A stretch of 64,000 nucleotides of DNA from Trinickia fusca (GTDB lineage: Bacteria; Pseudomonadota; Gammaproteobacteria; Burkholderiales; Burkholderiaceae): the NCBI RefSeq assembly GCF_003628145.1, contig NZ_RBZV01000013.1, positions 1 through 64,000 on the forward strand. Direction: 5' to 3'. The translations under genes and the position numbers were made by a program. The notes below the pieces were generated by a model. The model searched no databases. It had not been told where the DNA came from and saw nothing but the letters and a program-made list of their open reading frames with translations. Positions within the stretch are counted from its first letter, which is position 1. Each line of letters begins with the position of its first letter. Below, piece by piece: positions 36,785-44,911 of the stretch.

Positions 36785-36904
36785 AAACTTCAGTTCTCCT
36801 GTTCTTTCGTGGCGTGGCGGGATGAAGCATGGATTATGCGCCCGATCGGCAGCCCCCGTCGGGCACACTCGTATTGCCGCATCCCACCCTGCCAGCGCCC
36901 GCCA

Positions 36905-37777
36905 TCACTCCCGGCCTGCGCGTCGCGCCGCCACCTTGCCGAGTACGGCGAAATCCTTGTCACCGTCGCCGTGCGCCATCGCCTCGAGCAGGCTGTCGCG
37001 CACGACGCTAGCCACGGGCAGCGGCGTCGAGCACGCGTCGGCGGCCGCCAGCGCGAGCCGCACATCCTTGAGGCCGAGCCGAGCCTTGAACATCGCCGGT
37101 TCGTAGCGCCCTTCGGCAATCATCCGGCCGTAGCCCGAGTACACCGGGCCCGGAAAAACACTCGACGTGATGACATCGAGAAAATCCGCCATCGCGACGC
37201 CGTGCCCGGCCAGTAGCGCGGACGCCTCGCCCATCGTCTCCACCGCGGCGGCCAGCGTGAAATTCGCCGCCAGCTTCACGACGTTCGCGTGCTGCGGCAG
37301 CGAACCGATGCGCCAGGTCTTCTGGCCGATCACATCGAAGATCGGCTGGACGCGGTCGATCGCTTCGGCCGAGCCCGCCGCGATGACCGTGAGCTTGCCC
37401 GCAGCCGCCACGTCGGGGCGCCCCATCACGGGCGCAGCCACATAGTGGATGCCGCGTACTGCATGTTCGTGCGCGAGCGTCTCGGCCAGGGCGACCGACA
37501 CCGTGGCCAGGTTCACATGCACGAGATCGCGCGGCGCGTGCTCGAGCAGCGCCGCATCGAACACCTCGCGCGCGGCCGCATCGTCAGCCAGCATCGACAG
37601 CACGGCATCGCCCGAGAACGCGCCAGCCGGCTCGTCGACGATCGTGGCACCGAACGCCGCCAGCGGCTCCGCGCGTTCGCGCGTGCGATTCCACACGCGC
37701 ACCTGGTGTCCTGCCTTCAGAATGTTTTCCGCCATCGCGTGGCCCATGCCGCCGAGGCCGATAAAGCCGATATCCAT
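36905..37777 (-). CDS. 3-hydroxyisobutyrate-dehydrogenase-family oxidoreductase
   Basis: 290 residues of the beta-hydroxyacid dehydrogenase family. The N-terminal Rossmann loop is IGFIGLGGMGHAMAENI and the cofactor selector is VRVWNRTRERAE (Arg suggests NADP). The catalytic Lys is in HANVVKLAANFTL. The family reduces or oxidises small hydroxy acids or semialdehydes; the exact substrate is unclear. ATG at 37777 after CAGGAG. Upstream of the LysE exporter on the same strand and divergent from the Mut7-C gene. Confidence 0.9.
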   Translation of the reverse strand: MDIGFIGLGGMGHAMAENILKAGHQVRVWNRTRERAEPLAAFGATIVDEPAGAFSGDAVLSMLADDAAAREVFDAALLEHAPRDLVHVNLATVSVALAETLAHEHAVRGIHYVAAPVMGRPDVAAAGKLTVIAAGSAEAIDRVQPIFDVIGQKTWRIGSLPQHANVVKLAANFTLAAAVETMGEASALLAGHGVAMADFLDVITSSVFPGPVYSGYGRMIAEGRYEPAMFKARLGLKDVRLALAAADACSTPLPVASVVRDSLLEAMAHGDGDKDFAVLGKVAARRAGRE

Positions 37778-37895
37778 CGATCGCTCCTGTCCGGTTCGCA
37801 AGAACTGTGGAGTAGAGCACGGATGCGCGAAGCTCGCCGGGCACCGCGCAAACGGGTCCTGAACGCATCGCGCGCCGCGGTGCGATACTGCAGCG

Positions 37896-38669
37896 ATGCA
37901 GCCCGTTACCGCGACTTTCCGCTTCTACGAGGAGCTCAACGATTTTCTCGCCCGGCCGCTGCGCCGGCGCGCGTTCAGCTGCGTGTGCGCCCGCGCCGCC
38001 ACGGCCAAGCACATGATCGAAGCGCTCGGCGTGCCGCACACCGAAGTCGAGTTGATCCTCGTGAACGGTGAATCGGTGGGATTCGATCGCGTCCTCGAGG
38101 ACGGCGACCGCGTGGCCGTCTACCCGAAGTTCGAGACGCTCGACGTGACGCCGCTGCTGCGTGTGCGGGCCGAGCCGCTGCGCGCGATACGGTTCGTCGC
38201 CGACGCCCATCTCGGTGGCCTCGCCAATCTGCTGCGGCTGGCCGGCTTCGACACGCTGTATGACAACCACTTCGCCGACGAGGCAATCGAAGCACTCGCC
38301 TCGGCCGAAGGCCGCATCGTGCTGACACGCGATCGCGAGTTGCTCAAGCGCCGCACGATCACGCACGGCTGCTATGTGCGCGCGCTCAAGCCAGAAGTGC
38401 AATTGCGCGAGCTGTTCGACCGGCTCGATCTCGCACGCAGTGCACATCCGTTCCGGCTCTGCCTGTCGTGCAACGTACCGCTGCGACGCATCGACAAAAG
38501 CGACGTGATCGGCCGTGTGCCCGAAGGCGTGCTGGAGCGGCAGGCGCAGTTCGTCACGTGCGACGTCTGCCGGCGCATCTTCTGGGAGGGCTCACACTGG
38601 AAGCGCATGCGCACGCTCGTCGATTCGGTCGTTCGGTCATCGCGGACGGCTCACGCACTTGACCCGTAG
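37896..38669 (+). CDS. Mut7-C RNase-like protein with ubiquitin-like N-terminus
   Basis: 257 residues. Residues 1-90 form a ThiS/MoaD-like ubiquitin fold (FRFYEELNDFLARPL, ILVNGESVGFDRVLEDGD). Residues from about 94 are the Mut7-C PIN-like RNase domain (RFVADAHLGGLANLLRLAGF, LTRDRELLKRR). A zinc-binding four-Cys module (CLSCNVPL and CDVCRRIF) follows. The family is thought to act on RNA but bacterial members are not characterised. Divergent from the dehydrogenase gene. Confidence 0.9.
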   Translation: MQPVTATFRFYEELNDFLARPLRRRAFSCVCARAATAKHMIEALGVPHTEVELILVNGESVGFDRVLEDGDRVAVYPKFETLDVTPLLRVRAEPLRAIRFVADAHLGGLANLLRLAGFDTLYDNHFADEAIEALASAEGRIVLTRDRELLKRRTITHGCYVRALKPEVQLRELFDRLDLARSAHPFRLCLSCNVPLRRIDKSDVIGRVPEGVLERQAQFVTCDVCRRIFWEGSHWKRMRTLVDSVVRSSRTAHALDP

Positions 38670-38704
38670 GGTAAGCGCCGCGTTTCTTCGCCCGCTTGCT
38701 GCCG

Positions 38705-38893
38705 TTATGGCGCGGGTGCCCGTTCAGCCTCGATCATGCCGCGCGAAGCAGCCCGATCGGTGCGCGACACGCGCGACGCGTCGGCTGGCACGTGCAACGT
38801 GAGCTCCGTATCGGATGTGAGGTACGTCCGCGTCGCGGCAAGCGGCGCGAACAAATAGACGCGCGATTCGCGCAGAAAGCGTTCGATATGCAT
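38705..38893 (-). CDS. Possible small protein
   Basis: A 62-residue ORF (MHIERFLRESRVYLFAPLAA...) with a good RBS (CGGGAG, eight bases before the ATG). It has no signal peptide or recognised fold; the second half is polar and possibly disordered (DASRVSRTDRAASRG). It converges on the Mut7-C gene. Support is the RBS and plausible codon use only, so it may be a spurious frame. Confidence 0.35.
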   Translation of the reverse strand: MHIERFLRESRVYLFAPLAATRTYLTSDTELTLHVPADASRVSRTDRAASRGMIEAERAPAP

Positions 38894-39974
38894 GATGCAA
38901 CTCCCGTTGAGTCCGCCTGCAGGCGGACAACGTTCAAGGGCGACGCGCACACACGCGGCAAACCATGCGCGCAGGCGGTCGTCTGTCTTGGGAGCGGGCT
39001 GGACTAGGCAGGCCCGTTGAGCCTGCAAAGGGAAGCGCGCTGACCCGGCAATGCGGGTCGGCGGCGGAAAGGAAACCGGTCGCTAACGCGCGATTGCGAA
39101 GTGGGTGCCGGCACGAACCGGCATCGAAGGTCGACTACAAGAAGGTGTGTCCAAGAAGGACTCCGTCGATTGAAACCAGCGCGGATTCTATGCCTGCCAC
39201 CTTTCATCAGACAAGAGGAAATTCGTCACTTCGATCCCGCCGCGAACTTGTGACCCATGCCACAACCCAATGCCGCGACGTTTTGCATACCGAAACGGTG
39301 CCCAGCGCGCACTTCGTGGAGGAAAGCGCCACAGCATCTCAAATTAGTGTTGACTCGTATTGAAGCGGGCAACTAGAATTCAGCCAATTCCACAAATGGG
39401 GCATATGCCTTGGACAGTTGCAGTAGTCGACCTTCGAACAGTTTTTCTGCCTGAGTCGCAAGACGTCCGAGCTGATTTCCCCATAGCCGCCGTCTCGCCA
39501 ATCAGGCAGACGGTGCGCGTCGCAGTATTTCTTCTGTAGCACCTCCCGCGCATCTCTTCGAATGGCCGCCGTTTAGACACGTGCGCCACCGTGCTCACGT
39601 TCGTCCGAATGGTCTGGCGTTGCGAGCCTTCGGGCTTGCGACGCCGCTCGTTCGCGCCGCTTTGCATGCCTTGCGTCCAGCACGCCCGGCAGGCTGGGCG
39701 ACGCGCGTCAAAACCCATTGGGCTGCGCTTTGTACGCGAATCCCGATGCGAAAACGAAAAGGAGCTCGCCGTGTCCGACCCCGACCCTAGTCGATCTCCG
39801 ACCTGGCGTGCCCGCACGCCACGGCCGGTCCACTTCGCCTGACACCAAGGCCGCATGCGTTCCTTTGCGTCACGCCGATCAATCGGCCTGATGCGAACCG
39901 AAACCGACGAGCCAAGGCCCCTCAGGCGCCCGCTCTCGGAATTTTTCGCTTCGCCAACGCACAAGGAAATCGCC
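38894..39974. other. Gene-poor kilobase upstream of the atypical NRAMP
   Basis: This stretch contains no confident gene. It holds short inverted repeats (GCAGGCC/GGCCTGC-like near 39010-39030), a decayed ORF at 39373-39501 and the leader of the NRAMP gene. The DNA from 39140 to 39560 is more AT-rich than the flanks. I looked for a manganese or magnesium riboswitch before the NRAMP gene and could not identify one. Confidence 0.4.
39373..39501 (-). pseudogene. Decayed C-terminal gene fragment
   Basis: On the minus strand, 42 codons before a TAG read with protein-like codon use (NQLGRLATQAEKLFEGRLL, then SKAYAPFVELAEF). The adjacent frame immediately upstream reads AREVLQKKYCDAHRLPDWRD and would join with a single frameshift near TATGGGGAA. 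An in-frame TGA (39502-39504) and a TAA upstream break the frames. This looks like the tail of a once longer gene, family not recognised. Confidence 0.35.
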
Positions 39975-40124
39975 ATGCAATTCGCTCTGCTCGTTTCATC
40001 GCTGCCCCACGTCGACGACGCTCGCGCGCAATACAACGTCATGGTCTCGCACCGCACGCATACGCCGCTTGCCGCTCGTCTCGTTGCCGCGCTGCGCACG
40101 GCCCTCGCCGCATTCACGCGCTGA
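39975..40124 (+). CDS. Possible small protein or leader peptide before the NRAMP gene
   Basis: A 49-residue ORF (MQFALLVSSLPHVDDARAQY..., ending AALRTALAAFTR) with a good AAGGAA RBS, ending 99 bases before the NRAMP start on the same strand. The C-terminal half forms a basic amphipathic helix. Its position resembles that of small metal-homeostasis peptides (E. coli MntS) or leader peptides. No family is recognised, so this is tentative. Confidence 0.4.
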   Translation: MQFALLVSSLPHVDDARAQYNVMVSHRTHTPLAARLVAALRTALAAFTR

Positions 40125-40223
40125 AGACGCCGAATCGATCACCCGTACGGCCTGTCGCGCTGCGCTTGCGCGCATAGCAGGCAGGTCGTACGAGGCATCA
40201 AGCATCACCAGGACAACTAGAAC

Positions 40224-41879
40224 ATGTCAACCACACCAGCAAACCTCGCCCAGGCACGCACCGCCGTGCTCGACGAAGCCCATGTCGGCGATATTCAAGG
40301 CGCCTTCGGCACGATCGCGCATCACGATACGGCGCCGCGCGGCAATTGGATGGCGCGCCTGCGCACGCTGCTCGCGATCCTCGGCCCCGGCCTCATCGTG
40401 ATGGTCGGCGACAACGATGCCGGCGCATTCGGCACCTACACGCAGGCCGGCCAGAACTACGGCACGACGCTCCTCTGGACGCTCGCGCTGCTCATTCCGG
40501 TGCTGTACGTCAATCAGGAAATGGTCCTGCGTCTCGGTGCGGTGACCGGTGTGGGCCACGCCCGCCTGATCTTCGAACGCTTCGGCAAGTTCTGGGGGGC
40601 GTTCAGCGTCATCGACCTGTTCCTGCTCAATGCGCTGACGATCGTCACCGAGTTCATCGGCATCACGTTCGCGCTCGACTACCTGGGCGTCTCGAAGGTG
40701 CTCGGTGTCTGCATCGCCGCCGTCCTGACGATGGCTGCGGTGAGTACCGGCAATTTCCGGCGTTTCGAGCGGTTCGCCATCGTGCTGTGTCTGCTGAGCC
40801 TGCTGCTCGTGCCGGTGCTCGTCTCGATCCACCCGCCCGTGCACGCGATCGCTCGCGACTTCTTCGTGCCGACCTGGCCGAAGAACTCGAAGCTCTCCGA
40901 CGTGATGCTGCTCGTGATCGGCATCGTCGGCACGACCGTCGCGCCGTGGCAGCTGTTCTTCCAGCAAAGCTATGTCGTCGACAAGCGCATCACGCCGCGC
41001 TTCATGAAGTACGAAAAGGCCGACCTGTGGATCGGCATCGTGTTCGTGATCATCGGCGGCGTCGCGATGATGGCGTTCTCGGCCGCGCTGTTCGCAGGCC
41101 GTCCGGAGTTCGGCAACTTCACCGATGCAGGCGGCATCATCGCCGGGCTGCACAAGTACGTGGGCCAGACGTCGGCGACGATCTTCGCCGTGGCGCTGCT
41201 CGATGCGTCGATCATCGGCGCGGCTGCGGTCTCGCTGTCGACGGCCTATGCGATCGGCGACGTGTTCCGCATCCGTCACTCGCTGCATCGCGGCGTGCTC
41301 GATGCAAAGGGCTTCTACCTCGTGTACTTCGCGATCATCGCGCTGGCCGCCGGACTCGTGCTGATGCCTGGCAGCCCGCTGGGCCTGTTGACCGAAGCCG
41401 TGCAGACGCTCGCGGGCGTGCTGCTGCCGAGCGCGACGGTATTCCTGCTCCTGCTGTGCAACGACAAGGCTGTGCTCGGGCCGTGGGTCAATTCGAAGCG
41501 GCTCAATCTGTTCACGGGCGCTGTGATCGCCGTGCTCGTCGTGCTGTCGATCATTCTGACCGCAGCCACGGTCTACCCGGACATCTCGGGCGCTGCCATC
41601 GTCAAGATCCTCGTAGGGGGCATCGCGGTGTTCGCGGCCGGCTATGCGGCCACCGAATTGCGCCGCCGCGCCACGCGCGAACACACCGCATCGAACGATG
41701 GTCTCGACGCGGCCAAGCGCGCCAAGCTGCGCACCCACTGGCGCATGCCGCCGCTCGAAGAGCTCGAAGCGCCGAATGTCACGCTGGCGACGCGCGTATG
41801 GATGGGGGCACTGCGCGGCTATCTCGTGATCGCAGTCGGACTCGTCATCGTCAAGGTCGTGCAGATGGCGATGCACTAA
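40224..41879 (+). CDS. NRAMP-family metal transporter, non-canonical binding site
   Basis: 551 residues with about 11 membrane segments, longer than typical MntH. TM1 carries VGDNDAGAFGTY (Asp63, Asn64, Asp65, Ala66, Gly67) where NRAMP transporters have DPGN. TM6 carries TTVAPWQLFF (Ala240, Pro241, Trp242, Gln243) where they have MPH. The missing Met and altered acid motif argue against simple Mn2+/Fe2+ selectivity. NRAMP-related proteins lacking the TM6 Met include magnesium transporters. It may therefore move another metal or substrate. A 99-base leader follows a 49-codon ORF. A terminator lies downstream. Confidence 0.85.
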   Translation: MSTTPANLAQARTAVLDEAHVGDIQGAFGTIAHHDTAPRGNWMARLRTLLAILGPGLIVMVGDNDAGAFGTYTQAGQNYGTTLLWTLALLIPVLYVNQEMVLRLGAVTGVGHARLIFERFGKFWGAFSVIDLFLLNALTIVTEFIGITFALDYLGVSKVLGVCIAAVLTMAAVSTGNFRRFERFAIVLCLLSLLLVPVLVSIHPPVHAIARDFFVPTWPKNSKLSDVMLLVIGIVGTTVAPWQLFFQQSYVVDKRITPRFMKYEKADLWIGIVFVIIGGVAMMAFSAALFAGRPEFGNFTDAGGIIAGLHKYVGQTSATIFAVALLDASIIGAAAVSLSTAYAIGDVFRIRHSLHRGVLDAKGFYLVYFAIIALAAGLVLMPGSPLGLLTEAVQTLAGVLLPSATVFLLLLCNDKAVLGPWVNSKRLNLFTGAVIAVLVVLSIILTAATVYPDISGAAIVKILVGGIAVFAAGYAATELRRRATREHTASNDGLDAAKRAKLRTHWRMPPLEELEAPNVTLATRVWMGALRGYLVIAVGLVIVKVVQMAMH

Positions 41880-41956
41880 CGAACTAACAAGCTGTTGTTT
41901 GACCAGGCCCAGCCGCCCTATCCCAGAGCGGCCCCGGCCTGACCCGGTCAAAAGTT

Positions 41957-41992
41957 GGGCGCGGCACTCTTACGAATGCCGCGCCCTTTTTT
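41957..41992 (+). terminator. Terminator of the NRAMP-family gene
   Basis: GGGCGCGGCA (41957-41966) pairs with TGCCGCGCCC (41977-41986), followed by TTTTTT. The opposite side lacks an A-run, so it mainly serves the rightward transcript. Confidence 0.92.
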
Positions 41993-42041
41993 ACGTCTGT
42001 AGCGACGCGCGGCTTCATCACCGCCGCGCGCGATCCATCAC

Positions 42042-43586
42042 TCAAGCCATCGCCGCGCCCGCAAGCCTGAAGCGGCTCAGCGTCTGCTGGAGGCGCGTGG
42101 CCTGCTCCGACAACGACTGCGCAGCGGCGGCGGCCTCTTCGACGAGCGCCGCGTTCTTTTGCGTGACCTGATCCATCTGCGTCACGGCGATGCTGACCTG
42201 GCTGATGCCCTTGCTCTGCTCGTCCGACGCGCCCGCGATTTCGGCGATGACACCGCTCACCCGCACGACGTCATCACGAATGGCAGCCATCGTGTCGCCC
42301 GTCCTGCGCACGAGATCGGCCCCCACGCCGATGCGCGACACCGACGCCGAAATCAGATCGCGAATCTCACGCGCGGCCGTGGCCGAACGCTGCGCGAGCG
42401 TCCGCACCTCACCGGCCACCACCGCGAAGCCGCGACCCTGCTCACCTGCACGCGCCGCTTCGACGGCCGCATTGAGCGCGAGGATGTTGGTCTGGAATGC
42501 GATGCTCTCGATCGTGGTGATGATGCCTTCGACGTCCTTCGAGCTGTCGGCGATGCCTTGCATCGTGACGACGATCTCCTGCACCGCGTTCGTGCCGGCC
42601 CCCACGTCACGCGAGACGCGGGCGGCCATGTCGTTGGCCTGATTCGCGTTGCCGGCATTGTTGTGCACCGTGCCCGTGATCTGCTCCATGCTCGCGGCCG
42701 TTTCCTGAAGCGCCGCGGCCTGCTCTTCGGTCCGGCGCGACAGGTCAAGGTTGCCCGTCGCGATCTCGCGCGAGGCCATCGTGACCGCGGACGACACTTC
42801 GGCGACATCGCGCAGCACGCCCGCGAGGTTTTGCGTCATACGATTGAGCGCATTGAGCAGCTCGGCGATTTCGTCACGCCCGTCGGCCCGCAGCTCGGCC
42901 GTCAGATCGCCCGACGCCACGCGATTGGCCACCGACACCGCGCTGGCGAGCGGCTTCGTAATGCGGCGTGTCACGGTCCAGGCAAGCGCGGTACCGGCCA
43001 GCACCGCGAGCAGCGTGGCGCCGATCATCACGCCGCGGGAAAACGAGGCAAGGTGGTCATTGTCGTCGACGGTCACGCCGGCCTGCTTCGCTTCGTAATC
43101 GCTCAGGGCACGCAGCTTGTCCGCAAAGCTGTGCAGCTTGACGTACGCATCGCCGTAAGCGACCTTGGCCGCTTCGTCGCGATTGCCGCCGTCGGCCAGC
43201 TCGATGACCTTGGCGGCCGCCGCGTCGTACTCGGCGCCGGACGCACGCGCATCGGCCAGCACGGCCTGCCCCTGCGGCTGGGTCATGAACGGCGCGAGCT
43301 TGTTCAGCGCGTCGTTGTATTCGGTCTGGTTCTCGCGCAGACGATCGTGTGCTTCGTGCATGCGCTCCGGCGAGGGATCGGAGGCGATCTGGAAGATGCG
43401 TGCGACGCTGCCGCGCTCGTTGTCGATCGCGCGCGTCACCTGCTTGTCGGCGGCCCAGTCATGCGAAACGAGCCAGGCACTGCCCGCCGCCATCCGCGAC
43501 ATGTTGACGACGGCCACTACGCACATCGCAAAGATAAGACAAATAAGAACTGCGAAACTAATCGCGAGGCGCTGCCCGATTTTCAC
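42042..43586 (-). CDS. Methyl-accepting chemotaxis protein
   Basis: 514 residues. TM1 is about residues 10-30, then a periplasmic four-helix sensor domain (30-185, with [17 protein letters not shown]). TM2 is about 188-208, and a HAMP domain follows ([20 protein letters not shown]). The cytoplasmic signalling hairpin has the tip [20 protein letters not shown] and [16 protein letters not shown]. It couples an unknown periplasmic ligand to CheA and flagellar control. Single gene, convergent with the NRAMP gene across the terminator. Confidence 0.95.
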   Translation of the reverse strand: MKIGQRLAISFAVLICLIFAMCVVAVVNMSRMAAGSAWLVSHDWAADKQVTRAIDNERGSVARIFQIASDPSPERMHEAHDRLRENQTEYNDALNKLAPFMTQPQGQAVLADARASGAEYDAAAAKVIELADGGNRDEAAKVAYGDAYVKLHSFADKLRALSDYEAKQAGVTVDDNDHLASFSRGVMIGATLLAVLAGTALAWTVTRRITKPLASAVSVANRVASGDLTAELRADGRDEIAELLNALNRMTQNLAGVLRDVAEVSSAVTMASREIATGNLDLSRRTEEQAAALQETAASMEQITGTVHNNAGNANQANDMAARVSRDVGAGTNAVQEIVVTMQGIADSSKDVEGIITTIESIAFQTNILALNAAVEAARAGEQGRGFAVVAGEVRTLAQRSATAAREIRDLISASVSRIGVGADLVRRTGDTMAAIRDDVVRVSGVIAEIAGASDEQSKGISQVSIAVTQMDQVTQKNAALVEEAAAAAQSLSEQATRLQQTLSRFRLAGAAMA

Positions 43587-43735
43587 TATGACTCCAGATT
43601 CTCACGTTGACGTGCTAAGACCGATACGGCGTACGACAGCTTTATCGGCAAGCACACCTGAGCTCTTTATCGGTGTTTTGGAGTATTGCCTTGATCGGGC
43701 AGCAGGCTCTCATATGAGCCTGGCGCCTTGATACA

Positions 43736-44755
43736 TCAGACTATTTCTTCGTTCGCGTCGTAGCATCCCAACGAAGCGGCCGCATTGAGTCGCGCACGCT
43801 TGAGCAGCGCAAGCTGTGCCTCTCGTACGTTCTGCGGCTGGCCGCACCATGTGTCGAGCGGCGACTCCTGCAACGCGCGGCCATACGAAAAGCTGAGCGG
43901 CCAGGGCCGACGCCCCGTGCGATTGATGGCATCGAGGTTCGCGGTAGCCTCTTCAGGCGTCTGGCCTCCCGACAGGAAGAAGATGCCCGCGACAGCCGGA
44001 GGCACCGTGCGCCCGAGTACCGCGACGGTATGTGCCGCGACCTGCTCGACGCTCGCGTGCAGCGCGTGTCCCTTGCCGGCGATCACCATGCTCGGCTTGA
44101 GCAACATGTGCTCGAGTACCACGGCATGGCGGTTCAGCGCGTGAAAGACTTCGTGCAGCACGGCTTCGGTCACGACCGCGCAACGCGTGAGCGAGTGATC
44201 GCCGTCCATCAGCACTTCGGGCTCGACGATCGGCACGACGCCCGCTTCCTGGCAGATCGCCGCATAGCGCGCGAGCGATTCGGCATTCGCCTCGATCGCC
44301 AGGCGGCTTGGCAGCGTGTCGCTGACGTTGTAGACGGCGCGCCACTTTGCAAAGCGCGCGCCTTGCGCTTTATAGCCTTCGAGGCGCTTGGCGAGCCCAT
44401 CGAGCCCCTGCGTGATTTCATCGCCGCTCGCGTGTGCAAGCGGAATCTTGCCTGTGTCGACCTTGATGCCCGGCACGATGCCTTGGTGTGCCGCGAGCTG
44501 CGGTAGCGGTTCACCATCGTCGGCTTGCTGGCCCAGCGTTTCTTCGTACAAAATCACGCCACTGATGAATTCGCCGAGGCCTGGTGTCGACAGCAGCAGC
44601 GTGCGCCATGCCCGTCGGTTTTCTTCAGTCGATTCGACACCGATAGTCTTGAATCGCTTGGCGATCGTCGGGCCGCTTTCATCGGCCGCGAGCAAACCCT
44701 TGCCTGCTTGCGCGAGCGCATCGACGGTTGCCTGGAGTTCGTTTTGTGCACTCAT
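43736..44755 (-). CDS. Class I fructose-bisphosphate aldolase
   Basis: 339 residues of the Schiff-base (class I) type. It interconverts fructose-1,6-bisphosphate with glyceraldehyde 3-phosphate and dihydroxyacetone phosphate. Visible motifs are LLAADESGPTIAKRFKTIG, VPIVEPEVLMDGDH, EHMLLKPSMVIAGKG (Schiff-base Lys) and FFLSGGQTPEEATANLDAIN. The ATG at 44755 follows CGGAGGAG. A long-chain class I enzyme of eukaryotic style; many Burkholderia also have a class II enzyme elsewhere. Stands alone. Confidence 0.95.
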   Translation of the reverse strand: MSAQNELQATVDALAQAGKGLLAADESGPTIAKRFKTIGVESTEENRRAWRTLLLSTPGLGEFISGVILYEETLGQQADDGEPLPQLAAHQGIVPGIKVDTGKIPLAHASGDEITQGLDGLAKRLEGYKAQGARFAKWRAVYNVSDTLPSRLAIEANAESLARYAAICQEAGVVPIVEPEVLMDGDHSLTRCAVVTEAVLHEVFHALNRHAVVLEHMLLKPSMVIAGKGHALHASVEQVAAHTVAVLGRTVPPAVAGIFFLSGGQTPEEATANLDAINRTGRRPWPLSFSYGRALQESPLDTWCGQPQNVREAQLALLKRARLNAAASLGCYDANEEIV

Positions 44756-44911
44756 GGCTTGCTCCTCCGAGAAGGCGTCTCGCACGATTGTCTCGGTCGC
44801 GCGAGCGACGGTACCGATCGGTAGTCTGCGCGGCCTCGACGCAATGCGCTAGCCGCGATCCGCCAGCGTGCGATGCGCGAGTAACATAGCGCGCGCAAAT
44901 TCGGTGCCCGA

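Noticed and set aside
39380-40117. A 245-codon minus-strand frame across the gene-poor region
   Set aside because: Composition is Arg/Ser/Cys-rich with no RBS; only the short frame at its left end looks protein-like.
39700-40220. A metal-sensing riboswitch before the atypical NRAMP gene
   Set aside because: No recognisable yybP-ykoY, M-box or NiCo core could be matched by eye.
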